A DNA stretch of 64,000 nucleotides from Korobacter sp963758505 (GTDB lineage: Bacteria > Acidobacteriota > Terriglobia > Terriglobales > Acidobacteriaceae), in contig CAVWVJ010000003.1 of NCBI GenBank assembly GCA_963758505.1, positions 1 through 64,000 on the forward strand. The letters run 5' to 3'. The translations under genes were made by a program, and so were the position numbers. The notes beneath the pieces were generated by a model. That model did not search any database, had not been told where the DNA came from, and saw nothing but the letters and a program-made list of their open reading frames with translations. Within the stretch, counting starts at the first letter, position 1. Each line of letters starts with the position of its first letter. Shown here in pieces: positions 53,090 to 61,880 of this stretch.

Positions 53090-53383
53090 TCAGCGAAGGG
53101 TTATGCGCTCGACGATGGTGCCGTTGCCTGGGACCATAAAGGAATCAGCCGACTGGTTTTCTGGCCTCCAGGAAGATCGCTGGTGGCTTCCAGGAGCAGG
53201 AAAACCGTCGTGGGAGCGTGCGAGAAAAGTATCCTTCTGCTTTCGCAGAGACATCTGCTTCCCACCAGGGAATCCCAGGCGGGCGAGATTGCCGGGAGTT
53301 ATTGCCCAGTCGGCATGCTCTGAAATGAAGCTCCATTGGCCGGTCCGGGCGCTAATCCAGGCCCCTTCTCGCAGATGACTCAT
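53090..53383 (-). CDS. 97-residue protein of unknown function
   Basis: The ATG overlaps the stop of the J-domain gene as ATGA. LREGAWISARTGQWSFISEHADWA looks like a small folded domain with several aromatic residues; the Trp-containing block is followed by GNLARLGFP and a basic tail. I think similar short proteins occur elsewhere in Acidobacteria but cannot name a family. Last gene of the leftward operon. Confidence 0.45.
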   Translation of the reverse strand: MSHLREGAWISARTGQWSFISEHADWAITPGNLARLGFPGGKQMSLRKQKDTFLARSHDGFPAPGSHQRSSWRPENQSADSFMVPGNGTIVERITLR

Positions 53384-53748
53384 GATTGCGAGTCTCCGGC
53401 GCTGCTCCGGGCGCGGGCGAAGCGACAGGGGTACAGGTGATCGCAGGCCGCGTTGATTCCCTTGAGTTGTTCCTCGGCGATTCCCTTTCCTCGCTCACTT
53501 TTTGCCGCCCATGTGTCCGGATGCAGGTCTTTCGCCAACTCCCGGTGGACCTGTTTCACCTGGTCGGCACCTGCGCCGAAAACCAGATCACGCATCCCGT
53601 AGGCCTGCACACACGCAGTCGCAGTTGTTCTCGCGCGGAGCCGATTTCCTCTCCGCTGAAGTCCGTCGGGCGCGATCTTCTCCCTCGGCGCAGGAAACTG
53701 CGGTAGGTATTTGAGACGACCATCGAAGCCACGGAGGAACCGCAGCAT
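53380..53748 (-). CDS. Small J-domain protein
   Basis: 122 residues. The segment FGAGADQVKQVHRELAKDLHPDTWA is a J-domain helix II and loop with the essential HPD tripeptide at 76-78, followed by helix III (AEEQLKGINAACDHLY). It should stimulate the ATPase of a DnaK-type chaperone. The first 50 residues have no J-domain similarity; ATG at 53595 (MRDLVFG) is a plausible shorter start. It sits in an operon with a protein phosphatase and several tiny genes; its client is unknown. Confidence 0.65.
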   Translation of the reverse strand: MLRFLRGFDGRLKYLPQFPAPREKIAPDGLQRRGNRLRARTTATACVQAYGMRDLVFGAGADQVKQVHRELAKDLHPDTWAAKSERGKGIAEEQLKGINAACDHLYPCRFARARSSAGDSQS

Positions 53749-53814
53749 GATTCACTCTCAACATCGAGTACTGTCCACGCTCGGCAGGTTGGTGAAAGAT
53801 CTCTCCGAGGGAAT

Positions 53815-54039
53815 TTATGATCGCCATATCAGGTCAGTTACTACCACGCAAAAAGCGCTGATGATAATCGTGAAAGTCGACTGTGGCTCTTCACCAATGA
53901 GTACGTCTAACATCTCTCGTTCCTCGTTGGTGGAGAAACGAACCAGCGACACTCGATTCACGCCCACGCCACGCGGCTCGGCAAAGCACTCAGTTCCTAA
54001 GCCGGACACGACCTGCCGGCTGTGGAGCGGATCTCTCAC
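53815..54039 (-). CDS. 74-residue protein of unknown function
   Basis: GTG start overlaps the stop of the phosphatase gene (GTGA), so it is probably translated by coupling. It contains RVSLVRFSTNEEREMLDVLIGEE and a hydrophobic C-terminus (FTIIISAFCVVV) that could be a membrane helix or buried strands. No family recognised. Confidence 0.4.
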   Translation of the reverse strand: MRDPLHSRQVVSGLGTECFAEPRGVGVNRVSLVRFSTNEEREMLDVLIGEEPQSTFTIIISAFCVVVTDLIWRS

Positions 54040-54449
54040 CGCAGTGCCTCCTGTACGCTCTGCAGAAGAACGGGATTTGGATCAATCGGGTTGAGCCGCT
54101 GGATTTCTGCAAGACATTCTTCGATCTCCTTATAGCCTACCGCGTGCATCCATCCTGCCAGGATGACCGGAGAGCGACTGGCTCCGGCAACGCAGTGGAC
54201 GAGCACTTTGCCCCAGCGGATGTTCGTCCAGATGGCGTCGAGGATGGTGTCGATCTGCCTGGCGGAGACAGGTTGCCCATCGACAATGGGAAAACGCAGA
54301 TAGTTGATGTCCTCTGCCTTGCGGCGCACAATCTCGGGGCAGAGGGTGATGACAGTGTTTACGCCAAGCGGATTCGATTGCGAAAGCGATTCTGCCACCC
54401 TCATGTCGCCGAGAAACAGTCGTTCCCAAACGCGGATTATGCGATTCAC
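54036..54449 (-). CDS. Dual-specificity protein phosphatase
   Basis: 137 residues, a compact cysteine phosphatase. The signature VHCVAGASRSP gives the nucleophile C86 and R92; D57 in FPIVDGQP is the likely general acid, and VWERLFLGDM at the N-terminus is typical of dual-specificity phosphatases. It should remove phosphate from Ser/Thr/Tyr of proteins or from another phosphoester. The GTG start overlaps the stop of the preceding small ORF. Possible substrates include products of Hanks-type kinases such as the one at 43656. Confidence 0.88.
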   Translation of the reverse strand: MNRIIRVWERLFLGDMRVAESLSQSNPLGVNTVITLCPEIVRRKAEDINYLRFPIVDGQPVSARQIDTILDAIWTNIRWGKVLVHCVAGASRSPVILAGWMHAVGYKEIEECLAEIQRLNPIDPNPVLLQSVQEALR

Positions 54450-54595
54450 TGTTTCATCCCTTTTTGCACACGATGGATCGATAGCGGAGTCGCCCGGTCG
54501 GGGAACGCCCCCCTGTCCCTCAACCGTTTGAGAAAGAGGCGGCCATCCTTCCGATCCAACTCGGCATACTGGATTTCATCAATGCCGACAGCCAC
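54446..54595 (-). CDS. 49-residue small protein
   Basis: GTG at 54595 to a TGA that overlaps the phosphatase start (GTGA). Charged and helical: VGIDEIQYAELDRKDGRLFLKRL, then a basic tail ending VQKGMKQ. It overlaps the preceding ORF by 17 bases in another frame, so the two may be one frameshifted gene. No family recognised. Confidence 0.35.
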   Translation of the reverse strand: MAVGIDEIQYAELDRKDGRLFLKRLRDRGAFPDRATPLSIHRVQKGMKQ

Positions 54596-54752
54596 GGCTC
54601 GCTCGCGATCGTGGATACAGCCTCCAAGCTTCTTTCAGCGCTTGGAGACGTCGTTCCGCATTGACGAGTACGCACACCCCCAAATCACCGGGATGGCGCT
54701 CGAACTCGACGGCATACATGCGGATGGCGGGAACGTTGGGCGGTTTCAACAT
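54579..54752 (-). CDS. 57-residue small protein at the head of the leftward operon
   Basis: ATG 54752 to TGA 54579-54581. MLKPPNVPAIRMYAVEFERHPGD and LGVCVLVNAERRLQALKEAWRLY have a strand-strand-helix pattern and avoid rare residues. It may be complete or the front half of a gene frameshifted into the next ORF. The integrase gene lies 185 bases upstream on the same strand. Confidence 0.35.
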   Translation of the reverse strand: MLKPPNVPAIRMYAVEFERHPGDLGVCVLVNAERRLQALKEAWRLYPRSRASRGCRH

Positions 54753-54936
54753 CTTATAGTTTACGAATCGGCAGCCGATTTCGGCCGGATTTAAGATTCT
54801 CCTGGGGCTCGTTTCCCATCGGCGCCAGCTTCGGAGCTCGATGCGGTCACGACTTCGTTCTTTCTGGATTTGCGCAAGCCACGAAAGCTGGGGGCCGGAA
54901 CAGTCTCTGCGTTCAGCCGGATCAACCGAGCCGCGC

Positions 54937-55854
54937 TCAGACCGACGATAGTACCCTGGCGGCCAAACGCAGATTGGCGGTGCGCATCTCGGCGGCTACC
55001 GGCTGGGTGTAGATCTGGAGAGTGGTGCGGATATCGGCGTGGCGCAGCAGAGCCTGATGTACCTTCAGATCGACCTGCATTTGTCGCAGCAGAGTGGAAT
55101 AGGAGTGGCGCAGCGCGTGCCAGCTCACCCCCTCGAGACCCAGAGCCCGCGCCGCCGGACGCAGCCTGAGCGTCTGGACATTCCAGGCGTTGTAAGGTTT
55201 GAGCCCCTTGGTGAAAGGGTTGGCAAAGACCCAGTCCTCGTTTTCCGTGAAGCGAGAGCGCGCCCGCCACGATCTCAGAATGCGGACCAAGCGGGGTGCG
55301 AGTGGTAGAGCGGCTGCCCGGTAGATGGTTTTCACGCGCTCAATACGCCCCGCGATGACACCGCGGCGAACGAACACCTGGCGGGTTTTAAAATCCACAT
55401 CTGCCCATCGCAGACCGGAAAGCTCCGAGGCGGTCAATCCCAGACAGGCTGCCGTCCAGATCATCGTCACGTAGGGTTCGCGGTTCACGGTAGCCGCCAG
55501 TCTTTGAATCTGTTGGGCGGTTAGCACGCGCGGGATGCGCTGGCGCTTCGAGACTCCCTCGACGCGCACCAGTCTCATGGGATTGGCCTCGAGGGGCAGC
55601 CACTCCCAGCGCATCGCGCACTGCAGCATGAGGTGCAGGAGACTGCGGAGATGCCCTCGCGACTTGGGAGCAAGCTGCAGACCGCGCAACCACTGCTCCA
55701 CCGCGAAGGGTCGGACCGCAGCGAGGGCACAAGCACCCCAACGCGGCCGGATATGGTTGCGAATATTGGCTTCGTACGCGCGCCGCGTCGAGAAGCGTGG
55801 CGGCAGTTCCTCGACGAGATAGCGTCTGATGACGTCTTCGAACGTGTGATTCAT
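54937..55854 (-). CDS. Tyrosine recombinase/integrase with a substituted first catalytic arginine
   Basis: 305 residues: a SAM-like N-terminal core-binding domain (about 1-100) and a catalytic domain (about 108-300). HALRH gives the HxxR pair (H246, R249), H272 and the nucleophile Y282 are present, and K175 fits the beta-hairpin lysine. In the block GLTASELSGLRWADVDF, however, the invariant first Arg is Thr141. That Arg contacts the scissile phosphate, so activity may be lost or weak. The gene lies about 1.1 kb from a tRNA-Ser, as expected for an integrative element; I found no repeat of the tRNA 3' end in the window. From 55855 to 56597 I see no gene. Confidence 0.85.
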   Translation of the reverse strand: MNHTFEDVIRRYLVEELPPRFSTRRAYEANIRNHIRPRWGACALAAVRPFAVEQWLRGLQLAPKSRGHLRSLLHLMLQCAMRWEWLPLEANPMRLVRVEGVSKRQRIPRVLTAQQIQRLAATVNREPYVTMIWTAACLGLTASELSGLRWADVDFKTRQVFVRRGVIAGRIERVKTIYRAAALPLAPRLVRILRSWRARSRFTENEDWVFANPFTKGLKPYNAWNVQTLRLRPAARALGLEGVSWHALRHSYSTLLRQMQVDLKVHQALLRHADIRTTLQIYTQPVAAEMRTANLRLAARVLSSV

Positions 55855-56597
55855 CGCAGCCTCTCAGAAAAGTCGCTGGGGGATCTCAGATGGAGTGCAT
55901 TTGCCAGACGCCCGCCGCGCAGTCGGCGACCGGGCGCAGGTCTGGCCTTGATGGTGAAGGGGAAGAGACGACGGGTGCTGCTGGACATAGTACGGAATCA
56001 GGCAGAGTTTTGGCCGGGCTTGGAGGACCCTCTCTTGGGTCCGCCACTTGCGGTTGGCGCCCGACATCGGTGATTTTCCCGACGTTGGCCGCCAGACGAG
56101 CTCTGCCCGCTGCCCGCGATTTGGTACGCCCCGCCAGCCCGGCGACAAACTCCGATTACGCGCTTGGGTGGTCCCTCGGCGGCGCGCGACACGCGCTCGG
56201 CGGCTGCGGCCACGCCTCACACAACCTTTCTGCCTCCAGGCTTGCACGGCTGTTCATCGTCACCGGCAGTGCGCTGAAGCAGAGCTTCTCTTTCCGGAGT
56301 CGGACGGATTGCGGATTGGCGTGATGCTCTTGCGCATGGATGGCGGCGAAGATTCGCGTGACATTCGTGGCTCGGACACGTCCCACACCGCGACGCGAAT
56401 TCTGCCCTGGCGGCAGGCGCTGAGCGGTCAGGTTCTTACCGAGCTCTCGATGGCGGCCGATCTGGAGACGCGCTCGAAGGCGCGACCTCAGTAGGGAGTC
56501 ACTCGCATTCCGAATGTCGGGGGGGACAAACGCGGGGAAAGTTTGCCCGCGCGCTGACCGGCGAGGGCTTCGATGAACCCAGACCTGGCAGTCGGCA

Positions 56598-56909
56598 TCA
56601 ATCTTTCGCCTCTCTGAGGACTTCACGCCCGATCCCCTCGGCGCCGAACTGGTTGGCGATCTGGGTCTCCCAGCCCCATGCAGTGAATTCGTCGGGGATG
56701 GTAATAAGAATCGCCGCCGCGCGAAGCGACTGGTTACTTGTCGACCAATTACGATCGTTGGGGGTGGACGTTTGCATCAGCCCCGGCGTGGGCACGAATA
56801 GCTTTCGCTGCGGCAGCATCAATGGACACTGTGCAGCGGCTAGCGCGACCTGCCATCCCTGGGACAAACGCAGAAATCGCGTAATGATCCCCACTTTTAG
56901 ATAGGCCAA
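56598..56909 (-). CDS. Possible 103-residue protein
   Basis: An ORF between the tRNA-Ser and the integrase, with FLRLSQGWQVALAAAQCPLML and ILITIPDEFTAWGWETQIANQFGAEGIGREVL. The composition is plausible for a folded alpha/beta protein but no family is recognised and no clear ribosome-binding site is seen. It could be a decayed cargo gene. Confidence 0.3.
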   Translation of the reverse strand: MAYLKVGIITRFLRLSQGWQVALAAAQCPLMLPQRKLFVPTPGLMQTSTPNDRNWSTSNQSLRAAAILITIPDEFTAWGWETQIANQFGAEGIGREVLREAKD

Positions 56910-56947
56910 CCATCTACTTCTAAATTATTGATTGTAAACGACTTAGG

Positions 56948-57037
56948 TGGCGGAGAGGGTGGGATTCGAACCCACGTTAGAGTTTCCCCTAAACACGCTT
57001 TCCAAGCGTGCGCCTTCAGCCACTCGGCCACCTCTCC
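56948..57037 (-). tRNA. tRNA-Ser (anticodon GGA)
   Basis: Acceptor GGAGAGG (57031-57037) pairs with CCTCTCC (56952-56958). The anticodon stem CACGC/GCGTG closes the loop TTGGAAA with anticodon GGA, a long variable arm of the class II type follows, and the T-loop is GGTTCGAATCCC. The discriminator G is followed by encoded CCA (56948-56950). It is a common integration target, and an integrase gene lies 1.1 kb away. Confidence 0.95.
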
Positions 57038-57052
57038 TCTGGGAAGCGGTAC

Positions 57053-57080
57053 AGCAAAACACCGGCGAGAGCCGCCGGTG
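57053..57080 (-). terminator. Terminator of the bacterioferritin gene
   Basis: On the minus strand CACCGGCG and CGCCGGTG form an 8-bp stem with a 5-base loop, followed by GTTTTG, 33 bases after the bacterioferritin stop. Confidence 0.65.
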
Positions 57081-57112
57081 GGCTGATTTCATTGTAACGT
57101 ATGTCCCCTGCT

Positions 57113-57598
57113 CTACTTCTCTTCTTCCACGTTGATCAACTGTTGCGCCAGGTAATTCTGGATCCCCATTTCGCCGATCACGTGCAGTTGCGCCTCGAGC
57201 CAGTCAATGTGATGTTCTTCGTCGAGCAAAATCGTTCGCAGCAGATCGCGTGAACCGTGGTCGCCGAGATCTTCCGCAGTCTTCATGCCCTTATTCAATC
57301 GCTTGACCGCGTCATACTCCAAATCCAGATCGTTCTTCAACTGCTGCTCGACAGTCGCGCCGATATTGATCTTGAAATAGTCGCTCATATTCGGCGTGCC
57401 ATCCAGATACAAAATGCGCTCGATGCACTTCTCCGCATGTACCATCTCTTCGATGGATTCCTTGCGGATCTTTTTCGCCATGCGCTCGTAGCCCCAGTTC
57501 TCGCACATCTCCGCATGCAGGAAGTACTGATTGATCGCGGTCAACTCCGCCTTCAGCACCTCGCTCAACACAGCAATAATTTTAGGATCGCCCTTCAT
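57113..57598 (-). CDS. bfr: Bacterioferritin
   Basis: 161 residues from ATG 57598, preceded by GGAG. The ferroxidase ligands are all in place: E18, E51, H54, E94, E127 and H130, and M52 is the haem-binding Met that distinguishes bacterioferritin from ferritin. It forms a 24-subunit cage that oxidises and stores iron and limits Fenton chemistry. A longer start at 57628 is less likely. It is monocistronic with its own terminator; no Fur-box was confirmed by eye. Confidence 0.95.
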   Translation of the reverse strand: MKGDPKIIAVLSEVLKAELTAINQYFLHAEMCENWGYERMAKKIRKESIEEMVHAEKCIERILYLDGTPNMSDYFKINIGATVEQQLKNDLDLEYDAVKRLNKGMKTAEDLGDHGSRDLLRTILLDEEHHIDWLEAQLHVIGEMGIQNYLAQQLINVEEEK

Positions 57599-57702
57599 CT
57601 CGTGCTCTCCGGAATGCAAAATTTGCAAAAAGGATTCCGACCGGAGTTTACACCCGTGCTCTGCAGCCGAGCATCACCTTATGGGGGTAGTAGAAGAACG
57701 GT

Positions 57703-58539
57703 TTAGCGATGGTTGCCGGAGTTGGGATTCGGCTTGGACGCGTCGTGTACCTGCACCGCCAGGGCATGCGACTGCGCGCTTGCAACCGTCTTCGACGCAT
57801 CCCCCTCCCCGGCCAAGGCGCTTCGCGCCTTTTCCAGCAACCGGTGATGCATGCAGTAGAGTGCCAACTCGAGGCGGTCGGAGACCCCAAGCTTGTCGTA
57901 CACCTTCCGCAGGTAATTCTTCACCACCTGCTCCGTGGTGCCAATTTCCTGGGCAATATCTTTATTCTTCATGCCCTGCGTAACGCCAGAGATGATCTGC
58001 AGTTCCTTGTCGCTTAAGCGAGGCTGGTTCCGCGGGGCCATTAACTGCGCCGCCTGGGCGCGATATGCTTCGATGACCCAGTTCACCCCTCGGTTATCGA
58101 GCCACGTCTCGCCGTTGTGCACCTTGCGGATACAACGCACCAGCAGGTCCGGGGACACCGATCGCGAGAGAATTCCAGTGACTCCTCTCCGCAGCAGGTC
58201 GCAGGTATCATGCTCCCCGATCTCGTTGCCCACCACGATGATGCGGGTCTTGGGAGACTTTTCGAGGATTTCGGAAATCGCTTCTCCCACTGCACTCGAG
58301 AGCGCTATTTCGAAGAGTAAAACATCGGTAGGGAACTTCTGGACGGAAGCGACTGCCTGCTGAAGATTCTCGGCTTGGGCCACAACCCGGATATCGTCCT
58401 CAAGGGCGAAGATCTTGCGTATCCCGACGCGAAAAATCGCCTCGGAGTCCGCGACCATCACCCGGATCACGTCACGGGCAGGTTCCGGAGGGCCGCTCGG
58501 AGCGGTCCCGTTCGTGCTTTGTGGTTTTTCGCTCGACAT
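57703..58539 (-). CDS. NarL/LuxR-type response regulator with Glu in place of the phosphoacceptor Asp
   Basis: 278 residues. A receiver domain (about 24-150: IRVMVADSEAIFRVGIRKIF) is followed by a LuxR-type HTH (LSDKELQIISGVTQGMKNKDIAQEIGTTEQVVKNYLRKVYDKLGV, about 175-220) and a polar C-terminal tail. Where the phosphorylated Asp should be, the sequence is DVLLFEI, i.e. E77, which can mimic the phosphorylated state, so it may be constitutively active or respond to other signals. The PilZ gene is 14 bases upstream on the same strand, suggesting a c-di-GMP-linked operon. Target genes are unknown. Confidence 0.88.
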   Translation of the reverse strand: MSSEKPQSTNGTAPSGPPEPARDVIRVMVADSEAIFRVGIRKIFALEDDIRVVAQAENLQQAVASVQKFPTDVLLFEIALSSAVGEAISEILEKSPKTRIIVVGNEIGEHDTCDLLRRGVTGILSRSVSPDLLVRCIRKVHNGETWLDNRGVNWVIEAYRAQAAQLMAPRNQPRLSDKELQIISGVTQGMKNKDIAQEIGTTEQVVKNYLRKVYDKLGVSDRLELALYCMHHRLLEKARSALAGEGDASKTVASAQSHALAVQVHDASKPNPNSGNHR

Positions 58540-58553
58540 CCGACCCTAACGGG

Positions 58554-58880
58554 TCACCGGCGTTCGAACGAGTAGTCGTCTATCACAGCGGCTACGTCGG
58601 CCGGCCCCGAAATCTCTTCGGAGCAGCGTACCACGCGTCCTACACAATTCACCAGTACATCTGTGGATGAGCCCACAACGATTGCCGGTAGATTGATTGT
58701 AAATTCGATCGTGGATCCCACCGCCAGCGGCGACTCGGTGTGGAACAAAACTCCACCGGCAGATATGTCTTCGGTTATGGCCTGGCAAGTCCCTAGGTCG
58801 GAGCGGATCGCGACTGGCAGTTGGATGGGAAACCGAACTGCGCTGCGCATTTCGAGCGTTGCAGCAAATATGGCGTTCAT
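58554..58880 (-). CDS. PilZ domain protein (c-di-GMP receptor)
   Basis: 108 residues consisting of one PilZ domain. The c-di-GMP-binding motifs are visible: RSAVRF (RxxxR, R12-R16) and the loop EDISAGGVLF (D/NxSxxG, about 37-46). It should bind c-di-GMP and pass the signal to a partner; the LuxR-type regulator encoded 14 bases downstream is the obvious candidate. Nothing else is attached to the domain. Confidence 0.88.
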   Translation of the reverse strand: MNAIFAATLEMRSAVRFPIQLPVAIRSDLGTCQAITEDISAGGVLFHTESPLAVGSTIEFTINLPAIVVGSSTDVLVNCVGRVVRCSEEISGPADVAAVIDDYSFERR

Positions 58881-59022
58881 GGACAGAGAAAACTATACCG
58901 GGGATTCTGCTTAATCCCAACATTACCAAAGTCTGGTTTGCCCTCGCCTCGATGGAAGGAAAGCCCGCGCTAAATCCAGTGTTGGCGCTGGTTTACGGAC
59001 CTCCCTTGGCCTGTTGAAAAAC

Positions 59023-60412
59023 TCAGAACCGGGTTACTTCGGTGAAGTTGAATTCGCGTACCTTCATGGCTGGTACCACCATGTCGAAGCTCTCTTCCCC
59101 GCTGGCTCGGACCGGCACGCTCATCGCTTCCACGTTGGAAAGCAAATGGATCAGTCCCTGGTTGAACCGGAAGTTGCGAACTCCCGAAATCACCTTTCCA
59201 CCTTCCACCAGGAATGTGCCGTCACGGGTCATGCCGGTGACGATCTTCTCGTAAGGATCCACTTCCCGGATGTACCAGAGCCGCGTCACCAGGATGCCGC
59301 GCTCGGTGCTCTTCACCATTTCCTCCACGGTCTTCGGACTCTTCGGCGGAGCGAACACGACATTCATCGGCGCCTCGCCCATTTCATTGGGAAGCGGAAA
59401 CCCATGCCCCGTCGGCTCCACCTGGCCCATGTTCGCCATCTCCGATTTCCGCATCAGGGCGGCGCTGCCTCGCGCATACACTACGTTTTTCGGCACGCCC
59501 TTTTCCACGAGATGCAACGCCCGCCGCCGCACGCCCTCCCCATCAAAAGGAAGTCCGGATTGCAAGGGATGGTAGGCATCGTCGCTGATGTTGATCTCCT
59601 CGCCGAACAGCTGCGTCCCCATGCGATTGTTCAGAAAGGACCGCTGGTCGAGCAGGGCAAGTCCCCCAAAGTCCCAGAACATGAAGCCAACTAAGTCGAG
59701 CACCGCGGCGGGCTCGAGAATCACGGTGTACTTTCCTGCCGGAATTTCCTTCGGATTTGCGGAGAGGCGCGCCTTCTCTGCCGCGATCTCCGCCAGTTGT
59801 CGAGCATCGAACTCGGTGGCATCCGGAGAATTGGCCTTCTGCCACCCTGACGAATTCTCTCCAATCATCGTGATTGAAGCTTCGGCGCTTGTCTGCCGGT
59901 GCCAGCGCGCCACACCCCGGGAATTGAATAATCCTTCAACCTGGTATCCAGATGCGTACGTGCCGGCGGCCGTGAGGCTATGCTTCTTGCCCGCAGCCAC
60001 CATGCGCTCCACCTGCGCCGCGCGATCCGCCGCCGTAATCGCCGCCGTCGCCTCGAAATACCGGGTTGGCGCCTCCCTCTGCCACACCGCTTGGTTCCAC
60101 CTCCGCCGCGTCCGGCATCGCCAGCAAATCAGGGTCCGGATGCTGTACCCGCGCCAGCGCCTCTGCCTGCAACGCTACGCGCCGCAGGCTCTGATCGTCT
60201 TTCTTATTGGTGGTCGCCCGAGCCGTTCGCCCGTCCATGTTCACGCGTACCGAAAGCGAATAGTTCTCCTCGGCGACATTCTGCGTGATTCCGTTGTTCG
60301 CGAACCGCGTCAGCGCAAAGGCTCCTCCGCCGATCATCAACTCCACTTCGTCGCAGGAGCTGTGCTTGCGCAATCGCTCGAAGATCTCCTGTCCCTGTTC
60401 TTGCGTCAGCAT
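59023..60412 (-). pseudogene. TldE/PmbA-type metalloprotease subunit, frameshifted
   Basis: Frame A starts at ATG 60412, two bases after the tldD stop, with MLTQEQGQEIFERLRKHSS and continues to about PDAAEVEP. Frame B, from about 60087, continues as REAPTRYFEATAAITAADRAAQ and runs to 59023 (TEVTRF). The two parts give a full-length PmbA/TldE of about 450 residues split by a frameshift near 60090-60115. TldE is the partner of TldD in a heterodimeric protease. An assembly error is a serious possibility because both halves are well conserved. Confidence 0.8.
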
Positions 60413-60413
60413 C

Positions 60414-61880
60414 TCATGCTCCCTTGTAGGCGCTGCCCACTTGGACATTGCGGAAGCGCGATGGCGCCGCGCCGTGGCCGGTGCCCATCACTTGCTGGGG
60501 CTGTCCCTTGCCGCAATTGGGTGTGCCCCACAGCGTCCACTGATCACGCGAACAGGTCGCGTCCATCGAGTTCCAGAACTCCGTCGTGATCCCTGAGTAC
60601 GAAGGATTTTTCACCATTCGTCCCAACTTCCCGTCCTTGATCTCCCAGCCGATTTCGCAGCCGAACTGGAAGTTATAGCGCTTGTCGTCGATCGACCAGG
60701 AACGGTTGGTCTGCATGTAAATGCCGTCTTCCGTATCCGCGATCAGCTGCTCGAACGTGAGCGGCTTTTCGCCCGGAAGCAGGCTTACATTCGTCATGCG
60801 GACGATCGGAACGCGCGCCCAGTTCTCCGCCCGCAGGCATCCGCCGCTGCGCCTCAATCCGACAATCGCCGCCGTATCGCGTGACGACAGATAGCCCTTG
60901 AACTGCCCTTCGGTGATGATCGGAATTGACTGCGCCTGCACGCCCTCATCGTCGTAGGCGAACGTACCCAGCCCCGGTCCATGGGCTTCGGTGGCGTCGG
61001 CCACCACGTTGACCAGGTCGCTTCCATATTTCAGCGTGTTCAATTTATCGAGGGTCAAAAACGATGTGCCGGCGAAATTCGCTTCCATGCCGAGCACCCG
61101 GTCGAGTTCGATCGGATGCCCGATCGACTCGTGAATCTGCAGCCCCACCTGCGACGAATCGAGCACGATGGTTCGCCTGCCCTCCGGGCATTGCTCCGCT
61201 TTGTGCAGGGCAACCGCTTCTTCGCCGATTCGCCGCGCATTCTCCACCAGCTTCAGTTCGCCGATCAACTCGTATCCTCGGTTTTGCCACTGCCCGCCGA
61301 ATGAATTGGGGTAGGAACGCTTCATGATCTGTTCACCGGCAAAGGCATACGCCGCGAAGCCCGCGCCGGTGGTCGTCCGGGTCTGGTGGATTTCCGATCC
61401 CTCGCTGCTGTAAAACCACTGCTCGTAGCGGCGGAAGTTGAGATTGGTCTCCGCCAGGGTCACACCCTTCTCCGAGCGCAGCTCCGCATCGACCTTCATC
61501 AGTAGATCGAGGTTCTGCTCGATCGAGATTTCAAACGGATCGACTTCGCAGGGCGAAGACCACTCCACCTGCACCGCTTTCTCCGGTGCCAGCCGCAATT
61601 CGCTCGACTTCACCCGCGCCGACGCCTTTGCTATCTGAACCGCTTCGGCCGCGCACGCCTCCATGCCCGCCCGCGAAAGGTCTTCCGTCGCCGCAAAACC
61701 GAACGCGCCCTCCGCGATTACCCGAATCCCGCAGCCCATCGACTCGCTGTCCGACGCGCTGCCGATCTTTCCGTTCTTCGTCGCCAGCGCGCGGTCGCGC
61801 TCGTCAACAATCCGCACCTCGCACAGCGTGGCGCCGCGCACGCGCGCTGTCTCTAATGCCCAACCTGCAATTTGTTTCAT
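60414..61880 (-). CDS. tldD: TldD metalloprotease subunit
   Basis: 488 residues. The zinc motif HESIGHPIELDRVLG (HExxxH) in the second half is intact, and the N-terminal half has GCGIRVIAEGAFGFAAT, typical of TldD. TldD with TldE forms a heterodimer that degrades unfolded peptides, processes microcin B17 and CcdA (family knowledge). Its partner lies two bases downstream but is frameshifted. ATG 61880 starts a protein of normal length, so I keep it. Confidence 0.93.
   Translation of the reverse strand: MKQIAGWALETARVRGATLCEVRIVDERDRALATKNGKIGSASDSESMGCGIRVIAEGAFGFAATEDLSRAGMEACAAEAVQIAKASARVKSSELRLAPEKAVQVEWSSPCEVDPFEISIEQNLDLLMKVDAELRSEKGVTLAETNLNFRRYEQWFYSSEGSEIHQTRTTTGAGFAAYAFAGEQIMKRSYPNSFGGQWQNRGYELIGELKLVENARRIGEEAVALHKAEQCPEGRRTIVLDSSQVGLQIHESIGHPIELDRVLGMEANFAGTSFLTLDKLNTLKYGSDLVNVVADATEAHGPGLGTFAYDDEGVQAQSIPIITEGQFKGYLSSRDTAAIVGLRRSGGCLRAENWARVPIVRMTNVSLLPGEKPLTFEQLIADTEDGIYMQTNRSWSIDDKRYNFQFGCEIGWEIKDGKLGRMVKNPSYSGITTEFWNSMDATCSRDQWTLWGTPNCGKGQPQQVMGTGHGAAPSRFRNVQVGSAYKGA

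Noticed and set aside
55864..56494. Several overlapping ORFs between the integrase and tRNA-Ser
   Set aside because: Arg/Pro-rich high-GC shadows on both strands, mutually exclusive, with no family match.
56947..57135. A 62-codon rightward ORF starting MAERVGFEPTLEF
   Set aside because: It is the antisense of the tRNA-Ser gene, a well-known false ORF.
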